In this document: in pieces, positions 1 to 9,129 of the stretch
How the letters are laid out: every line of letters starts with the position of its first letter
Numbering within the stretch: the stretch's first letter is position 1
Assembly (NCBI GenBank): GCA_963758555.1
Contig: CAVWVW010000003.1
Location: 124,001 to 188,000 of the forward strand
Origin: CAIUMH01 sp963758555
GTDB taxonomy: Bacteria; Actinomycetota; Acidimicrobiia; Acidimicrobiales; RAAP-2
DNA: 64,000 nucleotides
Reading direction: 5' to 3'
The notes under the pieces: generated by a model
The model's input: only the letters and a program-made list of their open reading frames with translations
Databases searched by the model: none
Told to the model about the DNA's origin: nothing
Made by a program: the position numbers and the translations under genes

Positions 1-20
1 CGACCTGTGGTGGGAGGTCG
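1..20. terminator. Hairpin at the window edge, possible terminator of an upstream gene
   Basis: A perfect 6-bp inverted repeat (CGACCT at 1-6, AGGTCG at 15-20) with an 8-base loop. No T tract follows. It could end a gene that lies left of the window. Confidence 0.25.
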
Positions 21-78
21 ATCACGCTCTGGCGCGGGCTCGATGATAGGGCTCGCGACTGGACCGCCTCTGTGTCTG

Positions 79-127
79 GGCACGAGAGGTGGTTCGGAGG
101 AGGTGCACTAGCCTGGGTCCTCGTGCC
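79..127 (+). promoter_or_regulatory. gmd upstream region: inverted repeat around a possible -10 box
   Basis: GGCACGAG (79-86) and CTCGTGCC (120-127) form a perfect 8-bp inverted repeat flanking TAGCCT (109-114), which fits an actinobacterial -10 box. The transcript would begin near 121 and leave a leader of about 55 bases before gmd. The repeat could be an operator. Otherwise the first 170 bases show no gene. Confidence 0.3.
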
Positions 128-174
128 GCGGGACGCGGCGAGCGGATCGAGCGCTCAGACGAGGGAGTCTGTTG

Positions 175-1146
175 ATGGCAAAGCGAGCACTGATCACGGG
201 CGTGACCGGCCAAGATGGCTCGTACCTCGCCGAGCTGCTCTTAGAGCAGGGCTACGAGGTCATCGGTGTCGTCCGTCGCTCAAGCACCGTGAACTTCGAG
301 CGGATCGCTCACATCCAGGACCGTCTCACCTTGGTCTCCGGTGACCTGCTCGATGAGGTCTCCCTCATCCACATCCTGCGAGACCACAAGCCCGAAGAGG
401 TCTACAACCTCGCTGCTCAGAGCTTCGTCCAGGCGTCGTTCACCCAGCCGGTGCTGACCGGAGAGACCACCGCGCTCGGTGTGACGAGGATCCTCGACGC
501 CATCCGGACGGTCGATCCGGAGATTCGCTTCTACCAAGCGTCGTCGAGCGAGATGTTCGGCAAGGTGCGAGAGGTCCCGCAGGTCGAAGAGACGCCGTTC
601 TACCCGCGGAGCCCCTACGGGGTGGCGAAGGTCTACGGCCACTGGATCACCGTGAACTACCGCGAGAGCTACGACCTGCACGCCTCCTCTGGCATCTTGT
701 TCAACCACGAGTCGCCACGCCGCGGCCTCGAGTTCGTGACGCGCAAGGTCACCCACGGCGCAGCCAAGATCAAGCTGGGCCTCCAGGAGAAGCTGGCGCT
801 CGGCAACCTCGATGCGAAGCGCGACTGGGGCTTCGCTGCTGACTACGTCAAGGCGATGTGGCTGATGCTCCAGCAAGACAAGCCAGACGACTTCGTCGTG
901 GCGACCGGTGAGACCCATGAGGTGCGCGATCTGTGCGAGATCGCCTTCAAGGTGGTGGGCCTCGACTACCAGGATCACGTGGTGATCGATGAGCGGTTCT
1001 TGCGGCCTGCGGAGGTGGATCTGCTGGTTGGCGACGCCACCAAGGCCGTCGAGACCCTGGGCTGGCGACGAGAGGTCGACTTCACCCGCTTGATCGAGAT
1101 GATGGTCGAAGCGGACCTCGACCTGCTTCGCCACCAGGTCGGCTGA
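175..1146 (+). CDS. gmd: GDP-mannose 4,6-dehydratase
   Basis: Converts GDP-D-mannose to GDP-4-keto-6-deoxy-D-mannose, the entry to GDP-fucose, GDP-rhamnose and related surface sugars; cytoplasmic, NADP-dependent. About 323 residues, near the family's usual length. An extended-SDR nucleotide-binding motif (TGVTGQDGSYL, residues 8-18) opens the protein. The catalytic tyrosine and lysine are in YPRSPYGVAK (Tyr148, Lys152), with SSSEMFG just before. The ATG at 175 is preferred over the TTG at 172 because a GGGAG-like ribosome site precedes it. It stands alone, closed by a hairpin terminator, so it is not part of the ccm operon behind it. No partner sugar gene is visible. Confidence 0.93.
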   Translation: MAKRALITGVTGQDGSYLAELLLEQGYEVIGVVRRSSTVNFERIAHIQDRLTLVSGDLLDEVSLIHILRDHKPEEVYNLAAQSFVQASFTQPVLTGETTALGVTRILDAIRTVDPEIRFYQASSSEMFGKVREVPQVEETPFYPRSPYGVAKVYGHWITVNYRESYDLHASSGILFNHESPRRGLEFVTRKVTHGAAKIKLGLQEKLALGNLDAKRDWGFAADYVKAMWLMLQQDKPDDFVVATGETHEVRDLCEIAFKVVGLDYQDHVVIDERFLRPAEVDLLVGDATKAVETLGWRREVDFTRLIEMMVEADLDLLRHQVG

Positions 1147-1164
1147 GCTCGCTCACGACGAGCT

Positions 1165-1186
1165 GAGGCCTCCGAAAGGAGGCCTC
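1165..1186 (+). terminator. Hairpin terminator after gmd
   Basis: GAGGCCTCC (1165-1173) and GGAGGCCTC (1178-1186) form a perfect 9-bp stem closed by a GAAA tetraloop, 19 bases after the gmd stop. There is no long T tract, as is common in high-GC genomes. It separates gmd from the ccm operon. Confidence 0.75.
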
Positions 1187-1215
1187 CTGTGGGGGCCGGT
1201 ACCATTGGAAGCCCC

Positions 1216-1902
1216 ATGGCACCTGCCATCTCCCTCCGTTCTGCCGTCGTCGTTGCCGGCAACTACCCCGTGCTCTCGGGGGTCGATCTCGACCTCGAGC
1301 ACGGTCAAGTCTGCGTGGTCCTGGGCGCCAACGGAGCAGGCAAGACCTCGCTGCTCAGGCTGCTCTCCGGCCTCGCCACGCTCACCGCCGGCACCGCCTC
1401 CGTGCTCGACTGCGCCCTCCCTGATGCCAGCCCAGATCTTCGTCGTCAGGTGGGGCTGCTGGGTCACGACGTCGGGCTGTGGGACGACCTCTATCCAGCT
1501 GAGAACCTCCGCTTCGCTCTTCGCGCCGCCCGGCAGGATCCCTCGTTGGCCGACCAGGCCCTTGAGCGGGTGGGCATCACAGGCAAGACGGCCAAGACCC
1601 AGCTCGGCTTGCTCTCGGAGGGACAGCGCCGTCGCGTCGGGCTGGCGCTGCTCATCGCGCGTCGTCCTCAGCTGTGGTTGCTCGACGAGCCGCACGCCGG
1701 GCTGGACGCTGCCACCAGGATCCTGCTCAACGAGCTCGTCGAGACCGCCGCGAGCGGAGGAGCCACGGTGGTCGCCACCAGCCACGAGCCCGAGCTCTCG
1801 GTGCCCATGGCTGACGTGGTCCTCACCATGCGAGGCGGCGCCGTGATCGACCAACGCCTCGGCGGGCGTCAACGACCAAGGGGCATCTCCGATGTGGCGT
1901 GA
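1216..1902 (+). CDS. ccmA: Heme exporter ATP-binding subunit CcmA
   Basis: ABC ATPase of the CcmABCD complex, which releases heme-loaded CcmE during System I cytochrome c maturation at the cytoplasmic membrane. 228 residues from the ATG at 1216; a GTG at 1189 is in frame but adds nothing conserved. Walker A is GANGAGKT (residues 37-44). The signature is LSEGQ rather than LSGGQ, followed by a Walker B-type WLLDEPHAGLD. A TACCAT -10-like box at about 1200 would give a very short leader. The end overlaps ccmB by 11 bases, indicating one transcript. Confidence 0.88.
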   Translation: MAPAISLRSAVVVAGNYPVLSGVDLDLEHGQVCVVLGANGAGKTSLLRLLSGLATLTAGTASVLDCALPDASPDLRRQVGLLGHDVGLWDDLYPAENLRFALRAARQDPSLADQALERVGITGKTAKTQLGLLSEGQRRRVGLALLIARRPQLWLLDEPHAGLDAATRILLNELVETAASGGATVVATSHEPELSVPMADVVLTMRGGAVIDQRLGGRQRPRGISDVA

Positions 1903-2560
1903 TGCGTGGCTGGTGGCAAACCGAGACCTCAGGATCGAGGCGCGCTCGCGGGTGGCGATCTGGCAGGTCCTGCCGTTCGCGCTCTTGACGCTGCTGCTCT
2001 TCGCCTTCGCCCTCGGCCCGAAGCCCGGGTTGCTGGCCGAGAGTGCCCCTGGGCTCTTCTGGCTCTCGGTGCTCTTCGCCTCGGTGCTCGCAGCTCAGCG
2101 CTCTTCGGCCATCGAGGGCTCCTCGGCGACCAAGGACGCCGCCAGGCTCCTCGGCCTCGACCCTTCGGGGGTCTTCCTCGGCCGGCTCTGTGCGCTGCTC
2201 CTCGAGATCGTGGCCCTCGAAGCGGTCTTGCTGGCAGGGGTGACCTTGTTTTTCCACGTACGAGTGACATCGTGGGCCGTGCTCGTTCCCAGCTTGCTGC
2301 TTGCCGCCATCGGGTTGTGCGCTGCCAACGTGCTCTACGGCTCGCTGGCGGGTGAGGCGCGGGTGCGAGCGACACTGCTGCCCCTCTTGGTGCTGCCGGC
2401 AGTTGCACCGGTGCTGATCGCCGGCTCAAAGGCCTTCAGCTCGTCGGTGGTCGTCGGTGACGGTGGTTCCGGAGCTCGGTGGCTCGGCGTGCTCGCCGTC
2501 TTCGCAGTGGTCTATTCGGCTCTTGGGATCGTGCTCTACGGCCCACTGGAGGAAACCTGA
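1892..2560 (+). CDS. ccmB: Heme exporter permease CcmB
   Basis: Integral membrane partner of CcmA. 222 residues with about six hydrophobic segments, matching the usual CcmB length. Identity rests on topology, size and its place between ccmA and ccmC more than on one motif. It overlaps ccmA by 11 bases and its TGA shares a base with the ccmC ATG (TGATG), so translation is probably coupled. Confidence 0.85.
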   Translation: MWRDAWLVANRDLRIEARSRVAIWQVLPFALLTLLLFAFALGPKPGLLAESAPGLFWLSVLFASVLAAQRSSAIEGSSATKDAARLLGLDPSGVFLGRLCALLLEIVALEAVLLAGVTLFFHVRVTSWAVLVPSLLLAAIGLCAANVLYGSLAGEARVRATLLPLLVLPAVAPVLIAGSKAFSSSVVVGDGGSGARWLGVLAVFAVVYSALGIVLYGPLEET

Positions 2561-3279
2561 TGCAACGCGCCCTGAAGATCCTTGGGCCGCTGGCGCTCGC
2601 GCTGGTGGTCCTTGACGTGATCCTGGGGCTCTGGGTCACCCCTCCCGACGAGGTCCAAGGGGATCTCGTCCGCTTGGTCTACCTCCACCCGGCACTCGCC
2701 TGGGTGGCCCTCTACGTCGCCTTCGGCCTCGCCGCGCTCTGCAGCATCTTGTACCTCTGGAAGCGGACGCGCTCGCTGACCTTTGACCGGCTGGCGGCTG
2801 CCTCCGTCGAGGTGGGCGTCGTCTTCACCGTGCTCACGCTGATCACCGGTTCGATCTGGGGACGGCCCACGTGGGGCGTGTGGTGGACGTGGGACGCGCG
2901 CCTCACCTCGACGGCGCTGCTCGCCGTGCTGTTCATCGGGTACCTGGCCCTCCGACGAGTCCCGGCCGATCCGGACGTGCGGGCGAAACGCTGTGCGGTC
3001 GCCGCCCTCTTCGCCGCGATCGACGTGCCCATCGTGCACTTCTCCGTGGTGTGGTGGCAGACGCTGCACCAAGGTGCGACGGTGCTCAACGCCAACCTGA
3101 GCCCGAAGATCCACGGCTCGATGGCGTGGACCCTCCTGCTCAGCTTCGTGGCGTTCACGACGTTGTTCGCCTGGATGGTGCTGATGCGCTTCAAGCTCGA
3201 AGAGCTCAACACCGAAGGAGAAGATGCCGAGCTGGCGGCCGCCATCGAGGCTCGCCAGGCCGAGGGGGTGGCTTCGTGA
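2560..3279 (+). CDS. ccmC: Heme handling protein CcmC
   Basis: Delivers heme to the chaperone CcmE. 239 residues with six membrane spans. The tryptophan-rich WWD motif is clear (WGVWWTWDARLTS) and is flanked by the two expected conserved histidines, in LVYLHPALAW and DVPIVHFSVVWW. A longer frame opens at 2479, but the ATG at 2560 is chosen because GGAGG sits 7-11 bases before it and it overlaps the ccmB stop. It ends in a GTGA overlap with ccmD. Confidence 0.92.
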   Translation: MQRALKILGPLALALVVLDVILGLWVTPPDEVQGDLVRLVYLHPALAWVALYVAFGLAALCSILYLWKRTRSLTFDRLAAASVEVGVVFTVLTLITGSIWGRPTWGVWWTWDARLTSTALLAVLFIGYLALRRVPADPDVRAKRCAVAALFAAIDVPIVHFSVVWWQTLHQGATVLNANLSPKIHGSMAWTLLLSFVAFTTLFAWMVLMRFKLEELNTEGEDAELAAAIEARQAEGVAS

Positions 3280-3392
3280 GCTACGTCATCGCTGGCTACG
3301 TGGTTGCGCTGGTGGTCTTGGCCGCCTACGCCGGCTCGCTCATCATGCGCGTGCGGAGGGCTGAGCGTCGAAAGCGCGGCAGCGGCTCGTGA
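3276..3392 (+). CDS. ccmD: Small membrane protein CcmD
   Basis: A 38-residue protein starting with GTG inside the ccmC stop (GTGA). It is one membrane span (VIAGYVVALVVLAAYAGSLI) followed by a strongly basic tail, the standard CcmD form; CcmD helps release CcmE from CcmABC. Its stop overlaps the GTG of ccmE in the same GTGA manner. Size, topology and position support the call, since CcmD sequences are weakly conserved. Confidence 0.8.
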   Translation: MSYVIAGYVVALVVLAAYAGSLIMRVRRAERRKRGSGS

Positions 3393-3886
3393 GCGTCGAC
3401 GACTCGACACCCGCACCCAGCCCCGCGCCGCCGGCACCGTCGCCGGCCACGAAGGCCACGCAGCGGCCGCGCCTTCGCCTCGCCTTGGTCGGGGTCGTCA
3501 TCCTGGGTGCCGTGGGCTTCTTGCTGGTCAAGGGGCTCGGCAGCTCGCTCGACTACTTCAAGACGGTGAACGAGGCCTCGGCTCAGAAGGCACAGCTTGG
3601 GACGACGACCTTCCGGCTTGAAGGGGTGGTCGAGCCAGGGAGCGTCACGCGGACGAGCAGCGGCGCCAGCTTCGAGGTCACGCAGGGCACGAAGGCCTTC
3701 CACGTGATCAACGTGGGCACGCCACCGCAGCTCTTCAAAGCGACCCTCCCCGTGATCGTGGTCGGGCACTTCGCGTCAAGCAGCTCGTCGACGTTCCTGT
3801 CCAACCAGATCATGGTGAAGCACACGTCGAGCTACATCGCCGCTCACCCAAACCGTGTGCGAGCCGGGGACGGCACGACGAACTAG
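3389..3886 (+). CDS. ccmE: Heme chaperone CcmE
   Basis: Membrane-anchored chaperone that binds heme covalently outside the membrane and passes it to CcmF/CcmH. 165 residues: a Pro/Ala-rich cytoplasmic N terminus, one membrane anchor (about 31-50), then a beta-barrel domain. The heme-binding histidine is present in the KHxxxY motif (His145, Tyr149), so this is the usual His-type CcmE and not the Cys variant. It starts with GTG overlapping the ccmD stop. ccmF follows immediately. Confidence 0.92.
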   Translation: MSVDDSTPAPSPAPPAPSPATKATQRPRLRLALVGVVILGAVGFLLVKGLGSSLDYFKTVNEASAQKAQLGTTTFRLEGVVEPGSVTRTSSGASFEVTQGTKAFHVINVGTPPQLFKATLPVIVVGHFASSSSSTFLSNQIMVKHTSSYIAAHPNRVRAGDGTTN

Positions 3887-5942
3887 ATGAAGGCGCATCT
3901 CGGTCAAGCTGGCGTCTGGCTGGCACTCATCGCCGCCACCTTGGGCTGCATCCTGCTCGTCGTCGATCAGGTTCGCCAGCGTCAGGGGAAGGCGCCATCC
4001 ACCATGCTCGATGGGCGCTTGCTCATCCCCTTGGCGGTGCTCGGCGCGCTGATGGCGACCGCAGCGATGCAGTGGGCCCTGATCACCCATGACTTCTCCA
4101 TCGCCTACGTCGCAGAGAACAACGCCCGCGTCACGCCCCTGATCTACTCGATCACCGGCATGTGGTCGGCCTTGGCGGGCTCGATCCTGCTCTGGGGGTT
4201 GGTGCTCTCACTCTTGATCGTGGCGGTGGTCTGGCGCTATCGACAGGCTGCACGACGACTCGGTCGTGAGCTGGGCGATCGCCGTGATGCTCTTCGTCAT
4301 GGCGTTCTTCTTCGCCTTGATGGCCGGTCCGGCAAATCCCTTCGTCACGACAGGCTCCACCGTGCCGACGAGCGGTGCGGGGCCGAACGCGCTGCTCCAG
4401 AACAATCCCCTGGTGGCCATCCACCCACCGCTGCTCTACATCGGGCTCGTCGGCTTCACGGTGCCCTTCGCGTTCGCGATCGCCATGCTGATCACGGGCC
4501 GAGTCGATGAGTCCTGGCAGCTCGACACCCGTCGCTGGGCACTCTTCGCCTGGACGTCGCTGACCGTGGGCATCGTGCTCGGTGCCTGGTGGAGCTACCA
4601 AGTCTTGGGCTGGGGTGGCTTCTGGGGCTGGGATCCCGTCGAGAACGCAGCCCTGATGCCGTGGCTGGTGGGCACAGCCTTCGTCCACTCCATCGTGGTC
4701 GAAGAGCGACGCGGGCTGCTGCGCGTCTGGAACCTCTGCCTGGCCATCTCGGTGTTCGCCCTCACCATCTTGGGCACCTTCTTCACCCGTTCGGGTGTCG
4801 TCCAGTCGGTCCACGCCTTCTCGGCCTCGTCGCTCGGGACCATCTTGATCTGCTTCTTCGCCTTCATCGTGCTTGGCAGCTTGGCCCTGATCTATTGGCG
4901 GGGCGATCAGCTGCGCAGCTCCGTCGGGCTCGATGCCGCCTTCTCGAGAGAGGGCGCGTTCGTCCTCAACAACCTCCTCTTCGTGGCCTTCGCCGTCGTG
5001 GTCCTGGCTGGCACGGTCTTCCCACTGCTCTACGAGGCGCTCAACGGTGGTCAGGTCACCGTGGGCACGCCGTACTTCAACGCCATCGCCATCCCTCTCG
5101 GGATCGGCTTGCTCACCTTGATGGCTGTCGCCCCCGTCCTGTCGTGGCGCCATGCCTCTTTCAAGGTCATGGCTGATCGCCTGCAGATCCCCGTCTACAC
5201 CGCAACGGCGGTCCTCGTGATCCTGGTCTTGGCTGGGGTGCGCGGCTTCGCTCCCTTGGTGGCGTTCTTCTTGGGCACGGTCGCTGCCACGTCAGCGCTT
5301 CGGACCCTGGTCCTCGATGCTCGTGCAGAGCGCCGTCGCGGCGGGACCGGGGCCCGAGCGGTCCTCGGCCGGTCGGGCGGCGGGATGATCGTCCACCTCG
5401 GTGTGGTGATCCTGGCCATGGGGATCGTGGCGTCGACGAGCTACGTGACTCGAGGCCAGCTCAGCCTGCCTCAGGGAAGGACCGTCCACTTCGACGGCCA
5501 CACGTTCGAGTTCTTGGGCATGCAAGTGGTCTCCACGCCGGTCAAGACCCAGACCCTCGCTCGAGTGCGGGTCGATGGCGGCGGCGTGTACCGGCCTGGT
5601 TTCACCCAGTTCGCTGGGCGCGCAAGCGATCCGGTCGGGACACCCGCCATCGATTCGCGCATCATCGGCGACGTCTACCTGGAGCTGTCCGGCATCAGCA
5701 CGAAGGGTTCGACGTCAGCCGTCCAGGTTGCCCCTGGTCTCAAGGGCAACGCCATCGCGCTCGACGGTGACGTCGAACCGCTCCTCCCGTGGCTGTGGGC
5801 CGGCGGTCTCGTGATCGGCATCGGTGGCTTGCTCGCCATCGTGCCCGACCGGCGTCGGCGCCGCGGGCTGGCAAAGCGCGGCGGCTCCGTAGACGTCGAC
5901 GCCGCCGAACCTGAGCCGTTGCCCGAGGCAGTCTCGGTATGA
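3887..5942 (+). CDS. ccmF: Cytochrome c heme lyase subunit CcmF (one apparent frameshift)
   Basis: Large polytopic protein that attaches heme to apocytochrome c with CcmH. The first part (from 3887) and the rest (from about 4240) lie in different frames; joined they give about 685 residues, the normal CcmF length. The shift falls at about 4240-4250, between the membrane segments ending VAVVWRYRQ and beginning DDSVVSWAIAV. The WWD motif (GGFWGWDPVENAALMPWL) and the conserved histidine in NNPLVAIHPPLLY are intact. Nothing else looks decayed, so a sequence error is the simplest reading. The stop overlaps the ccmG start (ATGA). Confidence 0.88.
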
Positions 5943-6498
5943 GCTCGACCAGGCCGCGCAGCGCCCTCAAATGGTCGGCGCTTGCCATGGCGATGCTCTT
6001 GGTCGCCTTGATCGTGCTCTTGGCGACGAGAGCCCGTCCCAGGCGACACCCTTTGAGAGTCCGCTGCTGTCGCATCCTGCTCCGGTGACCTCGTCCACCA
6101 CCTTGACAGGCAAGCAGTTTGATTCTCGTCTCATGAAGGGCCACGTGGCGGTCCTCAACTTCTTCGCCTCGTGGTGCGGCCCTTGTCAGAGCGAGGCGCC
6201 GCAGCTCAACGCCTTCGCGTACGACCAGACGCAAAAGCGCGACGGCGCCACCATGGTGGGCGTCGTCTTCAACGACGCCAACGCCGCGGCGGCCGATTTT
6301 GTCGCCAAGACCGGGACGACCTATCAGACGCTCATCGATCCAGGCGGGCGGATCGCTCGGAATGGGGCGTGGCTTCGCCTCCGACCACCTACGTCGATCG
6401 ACGCCCAGGGGAAGGTCGTCGACGCTCTCGTGGGCCCGTTGACTGCTGACCAGCTCGACGCCATCGTCGCCAAGTACCAACCGAGCGATCATGCCTAG
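5939..6498 (+). CDS. ccmG: Thiol-disulfide protein CcmG/ResA-like (frameshifted)
   Basis: Membrane-anchored thioredoxin-fold protein that keeps the apocytochrome CxxCH cysteines reduced. The ATG at 5939 begins a hydrophobic signal anchor (about residues 10-30). The frame shifts at about 6030, after which the thioredoxin domain with FFASWCGPC runs normally. A second disturbance lies at 6355-6400: the family's cis-proline segment (GVASPPTTYV) is readable only in another frame, and the original frame resumes at DAQGKVVDALVG. Such a compensated pair inside a conserved loop argues for base-calling errors. The stop overlaps the next ATG. Confidence 0.8.
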
Positions 6499-6924
6499 TC
6501 CCCACATGCCCGCGCTGGGCTCAGGTGGTCGATCGTCGGGATCGTCGTGGTGGTCTCGCTGGTCGTCGGGCTCCGGGGTGCTCGAAGCGAAGCCGCAGAC
6601 GCCTGCCGAGCCGCGCGGCCTCGCTTGAGACCCGCCTCAAGAGCCCTGGTGCATGGGCCTCACCGTTGCCGAGTCGGCCTCGGCGCTCGTCCCTGGCGGT
6701 TCGCCAGCCAGGTCGTCGAGGGCATCGCTGCGGGCAAGAGCGATGCCGAGATCACGGCGCTCCTCGAAGCTCGCTATGGCAACGACGTCCTCGTGACCCC
6801 GCCCCGCGGAGGGTTGCCGACGTCTTGTGGCTCGTGCCGATCGTGCTCGGGGTCGGCATCGTCGTCGACGATGGTCGTCCATCGCGCGACGGCGCAGCCT
6901 GTCGCCATCACGCGAGGAGCGTCG
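6491..6924 (+). pseudogene. ccmH: CcmH-like heme ligation protein, reading frame broken several times
   Basis: Pieces of a CcmH/CycL protein occur in order but in changing frames: ATG at 6491; a signal anchor (RWSIVGIVVVVSLVVG, about 6523-6570); RLKS then CMGLTVAESASAL (about 6635-6692), which corresponds to the LRCxxC region; an AGKSDAEITALLEARYG segment (about 6730-6780); and a C-terminal membrane span (DVLWLVPIVLGVGIVV, about 6820-6870). At least four frame changes are needed. Order and spacing are normal for CcmH, which reduces apocytochrome and docks CcmF. The first cysteine of the motif reads as serine. I suspect poor sequence quality more than true loss. Confidence 0.65.
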
Positions 6925-7706
6925 ATGTCTGACGCCGATCGCCAGCGCCTCCTGAGCGAGCGGGGCTTGCTGCTGGCGTCCCTTCGAGATGCTGCCGAGG
7001 AGCACGACGCCGGCGAACTCGACGACGAGACCTTCGCCACGATCACCGAGCGGGATCGAGCTCGGCTGGCGGCCATCGCCGAGGCGATCGATCGACTCGA
7101 TGAGGCGGGCCCGCCGAGCCGAGCTCGTCGAGGAGGACCTCGCCGAAGCGCCGGGCGCCACGGACGTCAAGAGGGAGTCCTGGGTGCGCTCGACATCGTC
7201 TGGCCACCGTGGCGATCGTCTGCGTCGTCATCGTCGCAGCGATCGTCGGCATCGTGGTCGGGACCAGCTCGCCGCCGCCGTCGAAGGATGCTCAGATCGC
7301 GACGCTGCTGAACCACGCCGACCAGGACGTCCAGCAGAACAAGGTCGCCGAGGCGATCGAGATCTACGACCACGTGCTGACCATCGAGCCGACCCAGGCG
7401 CATGCGTTGGCCGAGGCGGGGTGGCTGACGTACTCAGCCGGGGTGAGCGCGCGGTCCATCAAGGTCATGGAGCAGGGCGAGACGCAGGTGCGCGGTGCGG
7501 TGCGCGTGGATCCCTCGCTGTTTGCGGCCCACCTCTATCTCGGGGCGATCTTGCTCTTGTCGCACGAGGACCCGAAGGGCGCGCTCGGCCAGTTCGAGAA
7601 GTTCTTGGCGCTCAAGCCGCCGACGAGCTGGATCAAGACCGCAGAGCCCTACATGAAGAAGGCCGCGAAGGAGGCGGGCGTGCCCGTGCCGACCGAGCCT
7701 TCGTGA
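6925..7706 (+). CDS. ccmI: CcmI-like TPR protein (frameshifted)
   Basis: Probable CcmI, the apocytochrome chaperone of the heme lyase. An ATG at 6925 follows a GAGGAG ribosome site and begins a charged helical domain with LLASLRDAAEEHDAGELDDETF, typical of the CcmI cytoplasmic loop. After a frame change at about 7120-7205 comes a membrane span (AIVCVVIVAAIVGIVVG) and a TPR-like periplasmic domain of about 150 residues (7209-7706). The membrane span at the end of ccmH could serve as the missing first CcmI span, so a fused CcmHI is possible. It is the last gene of the ccm operon. Confidence 0.7.
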
Positions 7707-7875
7707 GCGGGTCGTGAACGTTCGATGTGCCCGGAGCGCCACGTCGCTCTGAACAAACGGGCCCTTCCTGGAGTAGGCAAAAGTGATGAGGTCTCTCACC
7801 ACCACCATCTCCTCGCGGCCTCGAGCGAGCACGAGGGGCACGCCGAGATGAGCGCGCGCCGCTCGGAAGGTCGCC

Positions 7876-8441
7876 GTGGGCGACGTCGTCGGTGCCGCTG
7901 CGCAGCCGTCCAAGGCAGCGGATCGCCTGGTCAGGGGAGAGGCGGCCACAGCAGAGGCGCTCAAGGAGGCGTTCTTCCAGATGGGTGGAGAGATGCTGGG
8001 GTTCGCCGGAAGTCACTGTACGCGTCGGGCCTCGCCGAGGACGCGGTGCAAGAGACCTTCGCCCGAGCATGGCGGTCTCGCTCCTCGTTCGATCCGTCGA
8101 AGGGCTCGATGCGCACGTGGCTCTACACGATCGAGCGTCGAGTGATCATCGATCTGCTGGACCGACAGCGGGTGACCCACGCCGATCACCTCGACGAGCA
8201 AGCTGACCTGGCCGGCGTCGAGGGGCTTGAGGCGGCCATCGTCGGGTGGCAGGTGAACGCGGCACTTGGTCGGCTGGACTCCGAGCATCGCCAGGTGATC
8301 GAAGAGCTCTACTTCAACGGTCGCTCGGGCCGCGAGACCGCCACCCTGCTCGGTCTCGCCGAAGGCACGGTTCGCAGCCGAGCGTTCTACGCCCTCCGGT
8401 CGCTCAGGGTGCTCTTGAACGAAGAGGGGTGGGAGCAGTGA
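7876..8441 (+). CDS. ECF-family RNA polymerase sigma factor (one frameshift)
   Basis: Alternative sigma factor of the extracytoplasmic-function class. Region 2 is recognisable (GLAEDAVQETFARAWRSRSS) with the RTWLYTIERRVIIDLLDRQ helix, and region 4 carries a helix-turn-helix (GRSGRETATLLGLAEGTVRSR). The N-terminal part (from a GTG at 7876) is one frame away; the shift is near 8005-8011, where MLGFA should run into RKSLYASGLAED. The true start is uncertain. It overlaps the anti-sigma gene (GTGA), the usual sigma/anti-sigma pairing. It follows the ccm operon by about 170 bases that hold no gene. Confidence 0.83.
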
Positions 8442-9102
8442 GCGGCGAGAGCTGCGAGGCCGTCCGCGGCCTCTTGGCGATGGAGGCACTGGGAGAGCTC
8501 ACCGAAGAGGAGCGCGTCGCGCTCGAAGGCACCTCGCCTCGTGTGCGAGCTGCTCGGAGCTTCGTGGCGAGCTCGGCGCCACCGTCAAGGCGCTGGGCAC
8601 CAGCGCCTCGCTGGGCTCGTCAGGATCTCCGACGACCGTGCCAGCGTGGCTCACCGATGCCGTGCTCGAGGGCTTCGCCCACGAGCACACGACGTCGCGT
8701 CGACGACGCGGAGCGATCGCCCTGGTCATCGGGGGAGCCGTGGCCGCAGTCGTCGTCGTCATGGCGCTGCTGCTGGGCTCAGCCTCGAACTCACACGATG
8801 GAAGCCGAACCCTCGCGCTCTCGAGTCGCTCATCGGCGCGTGCCACCGTCGTGCTGACGAGCACCTCGTGGGGCACGTCGCTTCGCTTCACGGCGACCGG
8901 CTTGGTGCCCGATCGGACGTACACGGTGTCGATGGGCACCGAGACGGGGACGTGGTGGACGGCAGGAACGGTGCGTCCCTCGTCGGCCAGCCAGGTGCAC
9001 GCCACCATGGCCTGTGCAGCCAGGCCTCAGGCCATCGACGAGGTCAAGGTCACCGACGACACGGGTCGAGTGGTGCTCGCCAACTACCCCGGGAGCGGCT
9101 GA
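8438..9102 (+). CDS. Zinc-type anti-sigma factor (one frameshift)
   Basis: Membrane-bound inhibitor of the preceding sigma factor. It starts with GTG overlapping the sigma stop. A HxxxCxxC zinc anti-sigma motif (HLASCASC, about 8530-8553) is readable after a frame change at about 8520-8530, which joins EEERVALEG to the motif. A single membrane span (AIALVIGGAVAAVVVVMALL) follows at about 8710-8770, then an external domain of about 110 residues of unknown role. The motif suggests redox- or zinc-sensitive release. The external domain resembles no sensor I can name. Confidence 0.8.
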
Positions 9103-9129
9103 GCAACCGACGTGACGCGGAGGTTCGTC

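Noticed and set aside
4152..5153. A 333-codon minus-strand frame inside ccmF
   Set aside because: Shadow of ccmF. The WWD motif and membrane spans are on the plus strand.
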